Shown here one piece after another: positions 1 to 5,558 of a stretch of 6,829 nucleotides of DNA (position 1 is its first letter; each line of letters opens with the position of its first letter). Both the position numbers and the translations under genes were made by a program. The notes under the pieces were generated by a model. The model worked only from the letters and a program-made list of their open reading frames with translations. It made no database searches and had not been told where the DNA came from. Source of the stretch: an uncultured Lachnospiraceae bacterium (lineage in GTDB: Bacteria; Bacillota; Clostridia; Lachnospirales; Lachnospiraceae); NCBI GenBank assembly GCA_902782625.1, contig CACZNZ010000482.1:1-6829 (forward strand). The letters run 5' to 3'.

Positions 1-1
1 T

Positions 2-1159
2 CCGACAACGGATTACATTACCAACGCTTTACAATCTTACGGCCAGGCCTCCACGCAGCAGGCATCCATGGAAGAACCGGCCGACCTGGAGGAAGAAGAA
101 TACACTGGTTTCCAGAAAAGAGAGATTCCCGAAGACGAGGATGATATCCCTGTCAGAAAAACAGTATTTGCTCCTACCGGAGGAGGACATCCGGACCGGA
201 GCGGCCAGAGTTTTCATCTGTATCCGAAGAATCTGCTGATCAAAGGACCTATGAAAACCGGGAAATTCCATGAGGCAATTCTTACCGCTGTCGGAATCAT
301 AGAAGGTAAAGACCGTGGAACTTTGATGCTCGAACCATTCCCGGACATCCTGGAACATTTTAAAATGTATGTGGAAGAACAGCGAATCCTGCAGCTGTCC
401 AATCCGGATTTTGACGGGCTTGGTTATGAGGGATTTATCGAAAACCGCCGTGGGCAAAAAGGAATCTTTCGAGAGTTTGCAGAGCATTGCAGTGAGGGCC
501 GTTATGTGGTGCTTCTAGAAGATATCGATATCAGCTTCATCCATCTTTTCGGAGAAGCCTCCGTCCTATTGAGAGAAAATCGAAGAGAAGGTGCAAGCAG
601 CGAAACAGCAATCATGCTGCGCCACTCACATGAATCATTCCGCTTGCCATCGAACCTGTTTCTTATTGCGACCTGCGATTCTCTTGTCAGCGAGGACACT
701 ATACTTGGAGCGGTCAATCATGATTTTTATATCAGACATGTCAAACCGGATCCGTCTGTACTGCACAGCATGCGTGTGGAAGGGATTTCACTTGAACGTC
801 TGATGGTAACGATCAACCGAAGGATCAGCTATTTCCTTGGACCGGATTATCAGATTGGTGAGGGCTTCTATCTCTCCAACCCCGAAAAAGATGCCATGGC
901 ATCTCTCGGAAGAGTCTTCAGAGAACAGATCATTCCGATTCTTGAAAGATGGTTTGACGGTGATCTGGAAAGGATCCGGTACGTCCTTGGTGATAACGGG
1001 AAAACCCGATCTTCTACCATGTTTTATCTGGCCACTCCTTTCCATGCAAGTCTGTTCAAAGGGGAATTACCGGATGAATTTGACACAGAACAGATCATCT
1101 ATGAGCTTAACGAAGAAGCCTTTTTTGACGCAAGAAGCTATATTGCAACCTATGAATAA
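2..1159 (+). CDS. McrB-like AAA+ ATPase domain protein with altered catalytic motifs (5' partial)
   Basis: The reading frame is open to the left edge of the window. The first in-frame ATG (68) has no ribosome site before it, so the gene very probably starts outside. Numbering from that Met, residues 1-32 are a very acidic, probably disordered linker. An AAA+ domain resembling McrB follows: Walker A position GPMKTGKF (60-67), a YEGFIENRR segment (120-128) like the YEDFIEGIR-type motif of McrB, a Walker B region VVLLEDIDISFIHLFGE (147-163), a PSNLFLIATCD strand (194-204) where McrB has its MNTADRS signature, and a C-terminal part with RVFREQIIPILERWF. McrB proteins are GTP-driven motors that recruit the McrC nuclease to cut modified DNA. 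Here Walker A lacks the final Thr/Ser, the Walker B acidic pair reads ED rather than DE, the MNxxD motif is not kept, and the LRRRF arginines are replaced (AVNHDF). Family relationship is fairly sure; catalytic activity is doubtful and function unknown. No mcrC follows. Confidence 0.7.
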   Translation, partial: PTTDYITNALQSYGQASTQQASMEEPADLEEEEYTGFQKREIPEDEDDIPVRKTVFAPTGGGHPDRSGQSFHLYPKNLLIKGPMKTGKFHEAILTAVGIIEGKDRGTLMLEPFPDILEHFKMYVEEQRILQLSNPDFDGLGYEGFIENRRGQKGIFREFAEHCSEGRYVVLLEDIDISFIHLFGEASVLLRENRREGASSETAIMLRHSHESFRLPSNLFLIATCDSLVSEDTILGAVNHDFYIRHVKPDPSVLHSMRVEGISLERLMVTINRRISYFLGPDYQIGEGFYLSNPEKDAMASLGRVFREQIIPILERWFDGDLERIRYVLGDNGKTRSSTMFYLATPFHASLFKGELPDEFDTEQIIYELNEEAFFDARSYIATYE

Positions 1160-1256
1160 AAAATATTTTTATAAATTATCGTAAAAAGTTAAACCCCTGT
1201 TATTTGACCCAAGAACATATGGAAATATTCGAAATGTGACCAAAGATTTCAAATTT

Positions 1257-1303
1257 ATTATGGAAATTGCACTAAAACCATGCAATTTCCATAATTTTTT
1301 TTT
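1257..1303 (+). terminator. Rho-independent terminator after the McrB-like gene
   Basis: A perfect stem of 14 bp (1257-1270 with 1282-1295; core ATGGAAATTGC pairing with GCAATTTCCAT) closes an 11-nt loop. It runs straight into nine T residues (1295-1303). It lies about 100 nt after the stop codon and separates the McrB-like gene from the hydrolase gene, so the latter must have its own promoter. Confidence 0.88.
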
Positions 1304-1321
1304 GCTATTTGATAGGATTGA

Positions 1322-1338
1322 TGTTACGGTTTTGTTAA
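1322..1338 (+). promoter_or_regulatory. Putative WalR (YycF) binding site
   Basis: The sequence reads TGTTAC, five bases (GGTTT), then TGTTAA. This fits the published WalR consensus TGTWAH-N5-TGTWAH at every position, with the half-sites 11 bp (about one helical turn) apart. It lies 40 bp upstream of a perfect -10 box, in front of a secreted NlpC/P60 cell-wall hydrolase, the type of gene that WalRK controls in Bacillus and Staphylococcus. The match is seen directly; binding is inferred. No walR gene is in the window. Confidence 0.55.
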
Positions 1339-1378
1339 TGAAAAACAAAAAGTACACATTTATGTCACATTTTAAAAC

Positions 1379-1384
1379 TATAAT
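1379..1384 (+). promoter_or_regulatory. Probable -10 box of the NlpC/P60 gene promoter
   Basis: A perfect TATAAT is placed 55 nt before the start codon, giving a predicted transcript start near 1391 and a leader of about 50 nt. At 16-18 bp upstream (1355-1362) there is no recognisable TTGACA, only an AT-rich ACATTT-like stretch. That combination suits an activator-dependent sigma-A promoter and agrees with the upstream WalR-type site. Confidence 0.6.
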
Positions 1385-1439
1385 GAGTTCATATTTGTAG
1401 GGAGTTTATGATAAAGAAATATAATTTGGAGGTTTTACC

Positions 1440-2315
1440 ATGTTGAATCGTATGAAAAAGATTGCTCTCGGGCTCGCAATCGCAGCTCTGACATTGACCG
1501 CAGGTACTTTCGGCACTCCGCAGGAAGCTTCTGCCGCAACCAAAGGAATCGTAGATTCTCAGGTTCTCAATATCAGAACTGCAAGAAGCACTGCTGCCAG
1601 AAAACTTCGTGTTCTTCATAAAGGAGACAAAGTTACTTTGCTGAGTACCGATTCCAATTGGGTCACTGTAAGAGTCGGCAACAAGCTCGGGTATACGCAG
1701 GGCCGTTATATCAAGACCGCTTTCGGTAACGCTGCCAACACCGATGCAGACGCTGTCAAGGGAACGGTTGCTACCAAGAGACTTGCCATCCGTGCAGGAA
1801 AACATGTCTCCTACAGAAGTCTTAAAACCCTCAAAAAAGGAGATCCTGTGAAAGTCCTTACCACAAATCGTTACTGGGTCGTTGTAAAATCAGGCAACAC
1901 CATCGGCTATGCACAGGGTAAGTTCATTGAGACAACCAAAGGAAGAAATGCATCTAACCACACAACCGTCGGTGAAGAAGTTGTGGCATATGCACTGAAA
2001 TTCCTCGGCAATCCATATGTATACGGCGGATCCAACCTTTACCATGGTACAGACTGCTCCGGATTTACAATGAGAATCTTTGAACATTTTGGAAAGAGCC
2101 TGCCTCATTCTTCAGGCGCTCAGAGATCTTACGGAAGAAGAGTTGCTGGATTAAGCAGTGCAAAACCAGGCGATCTGATCTGCTACAGCGGACATGTTGC
2201 TATCTATATGGGAAACAACCGCATTGTCCATGCAAGCAATCCTAAGAATGATATCTGCACAAGAAATAACGCAGCATACCGTCACATCGTATGCATTAGA
2301 AGAATTGTAGAATAA
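1440..2315 (+). CDS. Secreted SH3b–SH3b–NlpC/P60 (C40) peptidoglycan hydrolase
   Basis: This 291-residue exported protein should cut stem peptides of peptidoglycan as a cysteine endopeptidase. Residues 1-32 form a Sec signal peptide: a basic start, a hydrophobic core of alanines and leucines, and a likely cleavage after EASA (29-32). Two bacterial SH3 domains follow (about 36-93 and 106-165), both ending in G-Y-x-Q-G-[RK]-[YF]-I; such domains usually bind the wall. The catalytic NlpC/P60 domain spans about 177-291, with the nucleophile Cys206 in TDCSGF, His252 in GHVAIYMG and a third polar residue His264 in IVHAS, so the active site looks intact. The mature protein is rich in Lys/Arg, useful for binding an anionic wall. 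GGAGG (1428-1432) lies 7 nt before the ATG at 1440 and fixes the start; a second Met at residue 5 is less well placed. The gene is monocistronic, bounded by terminators, with its own promoter and a WalR-type site. Confidence 0.93.
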   Translation: MLNRMKKIALGLAIAALTLTAGTFGTPQEASAATKGIVDSQVLNIRTARSTAARKLRVLHKGDKVTLLSTDSNWVTVRVGNKLGYTQGRYIKTAFGNAANTDADAVKGTVATKRLAIRAGKHVSYRSLKTLKKGDPVKVLTTNRYWVVVKSGNTIGYAQGKFIETTKGRNASNHTTVGEEVVAYALKFLGNPYVYGGSNLYHGTDCSGFTMRIFEHFGKSLPHSSGAQRSYGRRVAGLSSAKPGDLICYSGHVAIYMGNNRIVHASNPKNDICTRNNAAYRHIVCIRRIVE

Positions 2316-2345
2316 TTAATTGAATATTGATAAAACAGACTTTCC

Positions 2346-2391
2346 AAAACAGCAGTTTTTCATGTATAGATGCATGGGAATCTGCTGTTTT
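2346..2391 (+). terminator. Rho-independent terminator after the NlpC/P60 gene
   Basis: AAAACAGCAG (2346-2355) pairs perfectly with CTGCTGTTTT (2382-2391). After one T·T mismatch the stem continues with TTTTCATG (2357-2364) against CATGGGAA (2373-2380), including G·T pairs, closing an 8-nt loop. The 3' arm ends in TTTT followed by a pyrimidine-rich CTCGTCTC. It begins 31 nt after the stop codon. The A-tract and T-tract flanks mean it could also act on the minus strand. Confidence 0.8.
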
Positions 2392-2410
2392 CTCGTCTCA
2401 ACATAAAAAT

Positions 2411-2422
2411 AAGGCTCCTGCC
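2411..2422. repeat. 12-bp direct repeat, left copy
   Basis: AAGGCTCCTGCC occurs here and again, in the same orientation, at 2724-2735. Weaker similarity continues past the 12-mer (a T-run, then CA..AG). The two copies bracket a 301-bp segment that contains the large foldback. The arrangement could be a target-site duplication or a small segmental duplication. The stretch between this copy and the foldback (2423-2511) shows nothing recognisable. Confidence 0.6.
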
Positions 2423-2511
2423 CTTTTGCAGAAGTAGAAAATGATATACACCGAAAGCCGCTTTTCCACTCATCAGGGATTGCGACTTATCCTTTGTGGC
2501 ACAGAGCATGG

Positions 2512-2721
2512 ATTCTTGATGCAGAAAAAGGAGCATGCCAGTGCTGGTGGAAGACTATTTGCGGTAGTTTGCGTCGGAGAGGTTTGCGCTAGCGTCCGCC
2601 ACCGAGCGCTTGTCCGAGCGTAAGCGAGTTTGCGCGAATGGCGGATAATCAGCGCGCGAACCGAAACAGCAAACGCAAGAGGTCTTCCTCCAGCACTGAC
2701 ATGCCTTCTCTGAAAAAGAAT
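2512..2721. repeat. Large GC-rich foldback (imperfect palindrome, about 210 bp)
   Basis: The two halves are imperfect inverted copies about a centre near 2616/2617. Paired blocks in order from outside in are: ATTCTT 2512-2517 with 2716-2721; a 22-nt block 2534-2555 with 2682-2703 (one mismatch, one G·T pair); TTGCG 2559-2563 with 2674-2678; GCGCT 2586-2590 with 2651-2655; TCCGCC 2595-2600 with 2640-2645; and CGCTT 2607-2611 with 2622-2626. It is richer in GC than its surroundings, sits between convergent genes and encodes no convincing protein. It is best read as a dispersed palindromic repeat (REP- or MITE-like), or less likely a structured RNA. It may also help stop transcription from both sides. 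The structure is seen directly; the class is inferred. Confidence 0.7.
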
Positions 2722-2723
2722 AC

Positions 2724-2735
2724 AAGGCTCCTGCC
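2724..2735. repeat. 12-bp direct repeat, right copy
   Basis: This is the second copy of AAGGCTCCTGCC (first at 2411-2422), just outside the right arm of the foldback and 4 nt beyond the DAHP synthase stop codon. Read on the minus strand it is GGCAGGAGCCTT followed by a T-rich run. That could be a weak terminator, but its own stem is only 3 bp. Confidence 0.6.
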
Positions 2736-2739
2736 AATT

Positions 2740-3774
2740 TTACAACAGCTCTGCGATCTCATAGATCAGTCGTTCTGATTTCTCCCAGCCGAGGCATGGG
2801 TCTGTGATGGACTGGCCGTAGCATCCCCCGCCGATTGGCTGATTGCCGTCTTCGAGATAACTCTCGATCATCAATCCTTTTACCAGACCATGGATTTCAG
2901 AAGATAATCTGGCGCTGTGAAGAACCTCTTTGGCAATCCTTCCCTGTTCGAGATATCTCTTTCCGGAATTGGCATGATTGGTATCTACGATGACAGCGGG
3001 ATTAACAAGGTCGGTTTCCTGGTAGAGTTCATAGAGCTGCATCAGATCCTCGTAATGATAGTTGGCACAGGATTTCCCGTCTTTGTCGACATATCCTCTG
3101 AGGATCGCGTGAGCATGGGGATTCCCAAGGGACTGGACTTCCCATCCGCGATACAGAAAAGTATGACATCCCTGACTTGCTGTGATGGAGTTCATCATGA
3201 CAGACAGCTCTCCACCGGTAGGATTTTTGAGGCCTACTGGGACTCCGGCACCGCTTGCTGTAAGTCGGTGCTGCTGATCTTCTACCGATCGTGCTCCTAC
3301 GGCTACATATGATACCAGGTCTGATACATATCTTTGATTTTCCGGATAGAGCATCTCATCGGCACAGGTCATACCACTCTCAAGAATCGCCCGTTGGTGG
3401 AGCTTTCTGGTTGCAATCAGGCCAGCCAGCATATCTGGCTTCTTCTCAGGATTCGGCTGATGAATCAGACCTTTGTATCCACCACCTGTTGTCCGAGGTT
3501 TGTTCGTATATATCCTGGGGATGATCATAATCTTGTCTTTTACCTTCTCCTGTACTTTGGAGAGTCTTGTCACATATTCGAGAACGGCATCCTCTCTGTC
3601 TGCAGAACAAGGTCCGATGATCAAAAGGAATTTATCTGATTTTCCTTCAAATACTGCACGAATTTCCGGATCTCTTTCTGCTTTTATTTTATGGATCCGT
3701 TCGTCAGCGGGAAATCTCTCTTTTAATTCTTTCGGCACGGGAAGTTTACGATAGAACTTCATTGCCATATCCAT
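2740..3774 (-). CDS. 3-deoxy-7-phosphoheptulonate (DAHP) synthase, type I (AroFGH family)
   Basis: This cytoplasmic enzyme joins phosphoenolpyruvate and erythrose 4-phosphate to make DAHP, the first step of the shikimate pathway. The 344-residue length matches the AroF/G/H family. Visible signatures are GPCSAD (54-59), PRIYTNKPRTT (86-96), GARSVEDQQHR, PVGLKNPTGG, DTNHANSGK (264-272), MIESYLEDGNQ (302-312) and SITDPCLGW (322-330). The expected metal ligands are Cys56, His267, Glu304 and Asp325, and the PEP-binding KPRTT is intact, so it should be active. There is no fused chorismate mutase or ACT domain; which aromatic amino acid inhibits it cannot be read from sequence alone. The start at 3774 is preceded by AAAGGAG (3786-3792) at an 11-nt distance, slightly long; Met3 and Met5 lie even further away. 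It is separated from the upstream surE operon by a terminator and so is probably transcribed alone. Confidence 0.95.
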   Translation of the reverse strand: MDMAMKFYRKLPVPKELKERFPADERIHKIKAERDPEIRAVFEGKSDKFLLIIGPCSADREDAVLEYVTRLSKVQEKVKDKIMIIPRIYTNKPRTTGGGYKGLIHQPNPEKKPDMLAGLIATRKLHQRAILESGMTCADEMLYPENQRYVSDLVSYVAVGARSVEDQQHRLTASGAGVPVGLKNPTGGELSVMMNSITASQGCHTFLYRGWEVQSLGNPHAHAILRGYVDKDGKSCANYHYEDLMQLYELYQETDLVNPAVIVDTNHANSGKRYLEQGRIAKEVLHSARLSSEIHGLVKGLMIESYLEDGNQPIGGGCYGQSITDPCLGWEKSERLIYEIAELL

Positions 3775-3806
3775 AATCAGTCACGCTCCTTTGCTAATGT
3801 TCATTT

Positions 3807-3833
3807 ATTGTAACTAATGGTAGCATAAGTGAA
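3807..3833 (-). promoter_or_regulatory. Possible promoter of the DAHP synthase gene
   Basis: On the minus strand a TACAAT (-10 like, 3807-3812) lies 15 bp after TTCACT (-35 like, 3828-3833). This would start transcription about 25 nt before the start codon, just ahead of the ribosome site. A second option is TACCAT at 3817-3822 with TTGCAT at 3840-3845, spaced 17 bp. Neither is a strong match. A promoter is expected here because the terminator at 3888-3936 cuts the gene off from surE. Confidence 0.3.
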
Positions 3834-3875
3834 CCCATAATGCAACGCTTTTTTGCTTTAAAATGTAAAAGTACC

Positions 3876-3887
3876 ATGTTGCAACAT
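3876..3887. promoter_or_regulatory. Perfect 12-bp palindrome upstream of the DAHP synthase gene
   Basis: ATGTTGCAACAT is its own reverse complement. It lies about 65 bp upstream of the putative -10 box of the DAHP synthase gene and directly next to the terminator stem. The half-site GTTGCA recurs on the minus strand near 3841-3846. It could be an operator, but it may simply be sequence following the terminator. Confidence 0.25.
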
Positions 3888-3936
3888 AAAAGTGCGGCAA
3901 TGCCGCCATTTCCAGGCAGGATTACCGCACTTTTTT
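3888..3936 (-). terminator. Terminator of the metNIQ–surE operon
   Basis: AAAAGTGCGG (3888-3897) pairs perfectly with CCGCACTTTT (3925-3934). The stem continues inward with AAT/ATT and GCC/GGC pairs. On the minus strand the hairpin ends in TTTT and then ATGTT, starting about 24 nt after the surE stop codon. The plus strand has the longer T-run (3931-3936), so the structure can work in both directions, but no plus-strand gene reads into it. Confidence 0.8.
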
Positions 3937-3959
3937 ACCTCTTCTTTCTGCCCTGTTGA

Positions 3960-4673
3960 TCAGGGAGCCATGTTTTTCACTTTTCCGATCGAGATGAAGT
4001 TGTCGTTCACCGCTTCAAGATCGGTTCCTTCCGGTCTGTCGTCGCTGTACACAAAATCAATCTCCAGTCTCAGATCCTCACTCTCTTCAGAGACTTTTCG
4101 GAAACGGTTCTGATAAAAGCTGATATCGGCCGGTTTTCTGTCGAACAAAATCCCTTTGACATCTTCCGGGCTGCAGCCTGGAAAATTCACATTCCAGATT
4201 TCATCTGCCGCAATCTTTCTGGACAGTATGAGTTCTGTCACCTGTTTAAAATAGGCCCGTACAACATCATAGGAACACCCGCTTTTGAGAGAATAAGCGA
4301 TGGATACAATACCATGCATCGCTCCATCCATCGCTGCACCGACTGTTCCGGAATAAATGATATCTCTGGCTACATTGTAGCCGTCATTGATTCCGGAGAA
4401 GATAAGATCGGGTTTCTCCGGAAGAAGAGCTTCCAACGCAACCTTTACACAGTCTGCCGGTGTTCCACTCACACTGTAGGCTTTGACCTCTTCTACCGGA
4501 AATGTCTCTTTGCGGATCGTAAGCTCCCCTTTTACAGTGATACAATGGGACATCGCACTGCACTGCTGTGCGGGAGCTACCACCGTCACATCGCCGAATT
4601 GTCTGGCAAGATCGGCAAGAACAAGAATCCCTTCAAACCTGATCCCATCATCATTTACAATCAGAATTCTCAT
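3960..4673 (-). CDS. surE: SurE, 5'/3'-nucleotidase (nucleoside monophosphate phosphatase)
   Basis: SurE proteins are metal-dependent cytoplasmic phosphatases that remove phosphate from nucleoside monophosphates, and sometimes from short polyphosphate. Taking the start at 4673, the protein has 237 residues, slightly short of the usual 250 or so. It begins MRILIVNDDG, the canonical SurE N-terminus. The expected metal ligands are Asp8, Asp9, Ser39 (VVAPAQQCSAMSH) and Asn96 (SGINDGYN). The family blocks SGTPADCVKVAL (69-80) and YSGTVGAAMDGAM are also present. An in-frame ATG at 4736 would add 21 residues overlapping metQ that are not part of the SurE fold, so it was not chosen. The start is 4 nt after the metQ stop codon and has no good Shine-Dalgarno sequence (TTCCTTTTGAATAAGCCT precedes it), which suggests translation coupled to metQ. 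It is the last gene of the operon before a terminator. Coupling to a methionine importer is unusual; recycling of nucleotide products of methionine or SAM metabolism is only a guess. Confidence 0.93.
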   Translation of the reverse strand: MRILIVNDDGIRFEGILVLADLARQFGDVTVVAPAQQCSAMSHCITVKGELTIRKETFPVEEVKAYSVSGTPADCVKVALEALLPEKPDLIFSGINDGYNVARDIIYSGTVGAAMDGAMHGIVSIAYSLKSGCSYDVVRAYFKQVTELILSRKIAADEIWNVNFPGCSPEDVKGILFDRKPADISFYQNRFRKVSEESEDLRLEIDFVYSDDRPEGTDLEAVNDNFISIGKVKNMAP

Positions 4674-4677
4674 AGGC

Positions 4678-5520
4678 TTATTCAAAAGGAATGACTGCGC
4701 CGTCATAGGTGTCATTGATATATTTCTTGATTTCATCAGACTTTAATACATCGATCAAAGCTGTGATCTTTTCGCTCTTTTCATTGCCTTCTTTTACCGC
4801 GATTACGTTCACATAGGTTTTAGCGGCATCGGAATCTGATTTCTCATAGGCAAGAGCATCTTTTGCTACGGAGTAGCCAGCTTCAAGGGCATAGTTTCCG
4901 TTTAATACCACATAGGCAACTTCGCCTGTTACTCGGGATACCTGAGCTGCTTCAAGTTCCTCGATCTTAATGTTCTTCGGATTCTCTGCAATATCATTGA
5001 CTGTCGCTTCAAGTCCTGCTCCATCTTTTAAGGTAATGATGCCATTATCCTGAAGCAGAAGAAGTGCACGTGCCTCATTGGTGGTATCGTTTGGTACAGC
5101 GATGGTATCTCCGTCTGCAATCTCATCCAGGGATTTCTTGGTTCCCGGATAGATTCCGAAAGGCTCATAGTGGATTCCGCCTGCATTGACGAGATGAGTT
5201 CCCTTCTCCTCATTGAAGCTGTCAAGGTACGGGATATGCTGGAAATAGTTTGCGTCAAACTCTCCGCTTTCCACGACTTCATTCGGCTGAACATAATCAT
5301 CAAATACCGTCACTTCGAGGTTATACCCTTTTTCGCTTAACCCTGCTTTTGCCTGCTCAAGAATCTCGGAATGCGGTGTTGCAGATGCCGCGATACGGAT
5401 CGTTGTATCAGCAGATGCCCCTTCGGTGCTCTGTTCCTGTGTTCCGGTAGAGCCGCAGCCTGTCAGCAGCCCGATTGCCAAAGCTGAAGCAGCCAGTAAT
5501 GTGAGTAATCGTTTCTTCAT
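4678..5520 (-). CDS. metQ: MetQ, methionine ABC transporter substrate-binding lipoprotein
   Basis: This is the surface-anchored binding protein that hands methionine to the MetNI membrane complex. The 280-residue protein starts with a lipoprotein signal peptide: MKKR, a hydrophobic core, and the lipobox LTGC with the lipidated cysteine at 22. A short Thr/Ser/Glu-rich spacer follows, then the NlpA/MetQ fold. Family landmarks are IRIAASATPHSEILE, YVQPNEVVESGEFDANYFQH, PYLDSFN, AVPNDTTNEARALLLLQ, and the ligand-site region VVLNGNYALEAGY. The start at 5520 was chosen because AGGAGG (5527-5532) is 6 nt upstream. A longer in-frame start at 5550 lacks this support and would put a charged ten-residue leader before the signal peptide. 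It follows metI after 38 nt and precedes surE by 4 nt. Methionine as ligand is inferred from the family and the metN NIL domain; D-methionine or related compounds are possible. Confidence 0.94.
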   Translation of the reverse strand: MKKRLLTLLAASALAIGLLTGCGSTGTQEQSTEGASADTTIRIAASATPHSEILEQAKAGLSEKGYNLEVTVFDDYVQPNEVVESGEFDANYFQHIPYLDSFNEEKGTHLVNAGGIHYEPFGIYPGTKKSLDEIADGDTIAVPNDTTNEARALLLLQDNGIITLKDGAGLEATVNDIAENPKNIKIEELEAAQVSRVTGEVAYVVLNGNYALEAGYSVAKDALAYEKSDSDAAKTYVNVIAVKEGNEKSEKITALIDVLKSDEIKKYINDTYDGAVIPFE

Positions 5521-5536
5521 GTTTCTCCTCCTGTTC

Positions 5537-5556
5537 TCATTTGTTATCATTTGTTT
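5537..5556. repeat. Short tandem repeat between metI and metQ
   Basis: Two adjacent 10-bp units, TCATTTGTTA and TCATTTGTTT, differ by one base. They occupy most of the 38-nt metI–metQ gap, just upstream of the metQ ribosome site. This is probably slippage in AT-rich spacer DNA with no evident function. Confidence 0.5.
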
Positions 5557-5558
5557 TA

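Noticed and set aside
29..487. A 152-codon minus-strand ORF opposite the McrB-like gene.
   Set aside because: It lies opposite a clearly conserved coding frame, has no family resemblance and no supporting context. It is a shadow ORF.
1218..1294. A second copy of TATGGAAAT (1218-1226) that could pair with the 3' arm of the terminator as an antiterminator.
   Set aside because: It gives only 9 bp against the 14-bp terminator stem and lies after a finished gene, with no sign of a ligand-binding domain. An attenuation mechanism is not supported.
1408..1446. A 12-codon ORF (MIKKYNLEVLPC) with GGGAG upstream, overlapping the start of the NlpC/P60 gene, as a possible leader peptide.
   Set aside because: The ribosome site is only 3 nt from the ATG, no attenuator follows it, and the peptide has no run of regulatory codons. 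Coincidence is more likely.
2711..2735. GGCAGGAGCC plus a T-rich run on the minus strand as the DAHP synthase terminator.
   Set aside because: Its stem is only 3 bp with a 4-nt loop, too weak to call. Termination is more likely due to the foldback or the A/T-flanked hairpin at 2346-2391.
2441..2737. Two 60-codon ORFs (2441-2623 plus strand, 2555-2737 minus strand) in the convergent junction.
   Set aside because: Both run through the foldback, so they arise from its palindromic sequence. Neither shows a convincing ribosome site or a recognisable protein pattern.
4671..4736. A longer surE start at 4736.
   Set aside because: The extra 21 residues overlap metQ and precede the canonical MRILIVNDDG start of the SurE fold. 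No ribosome site supports the longer form.
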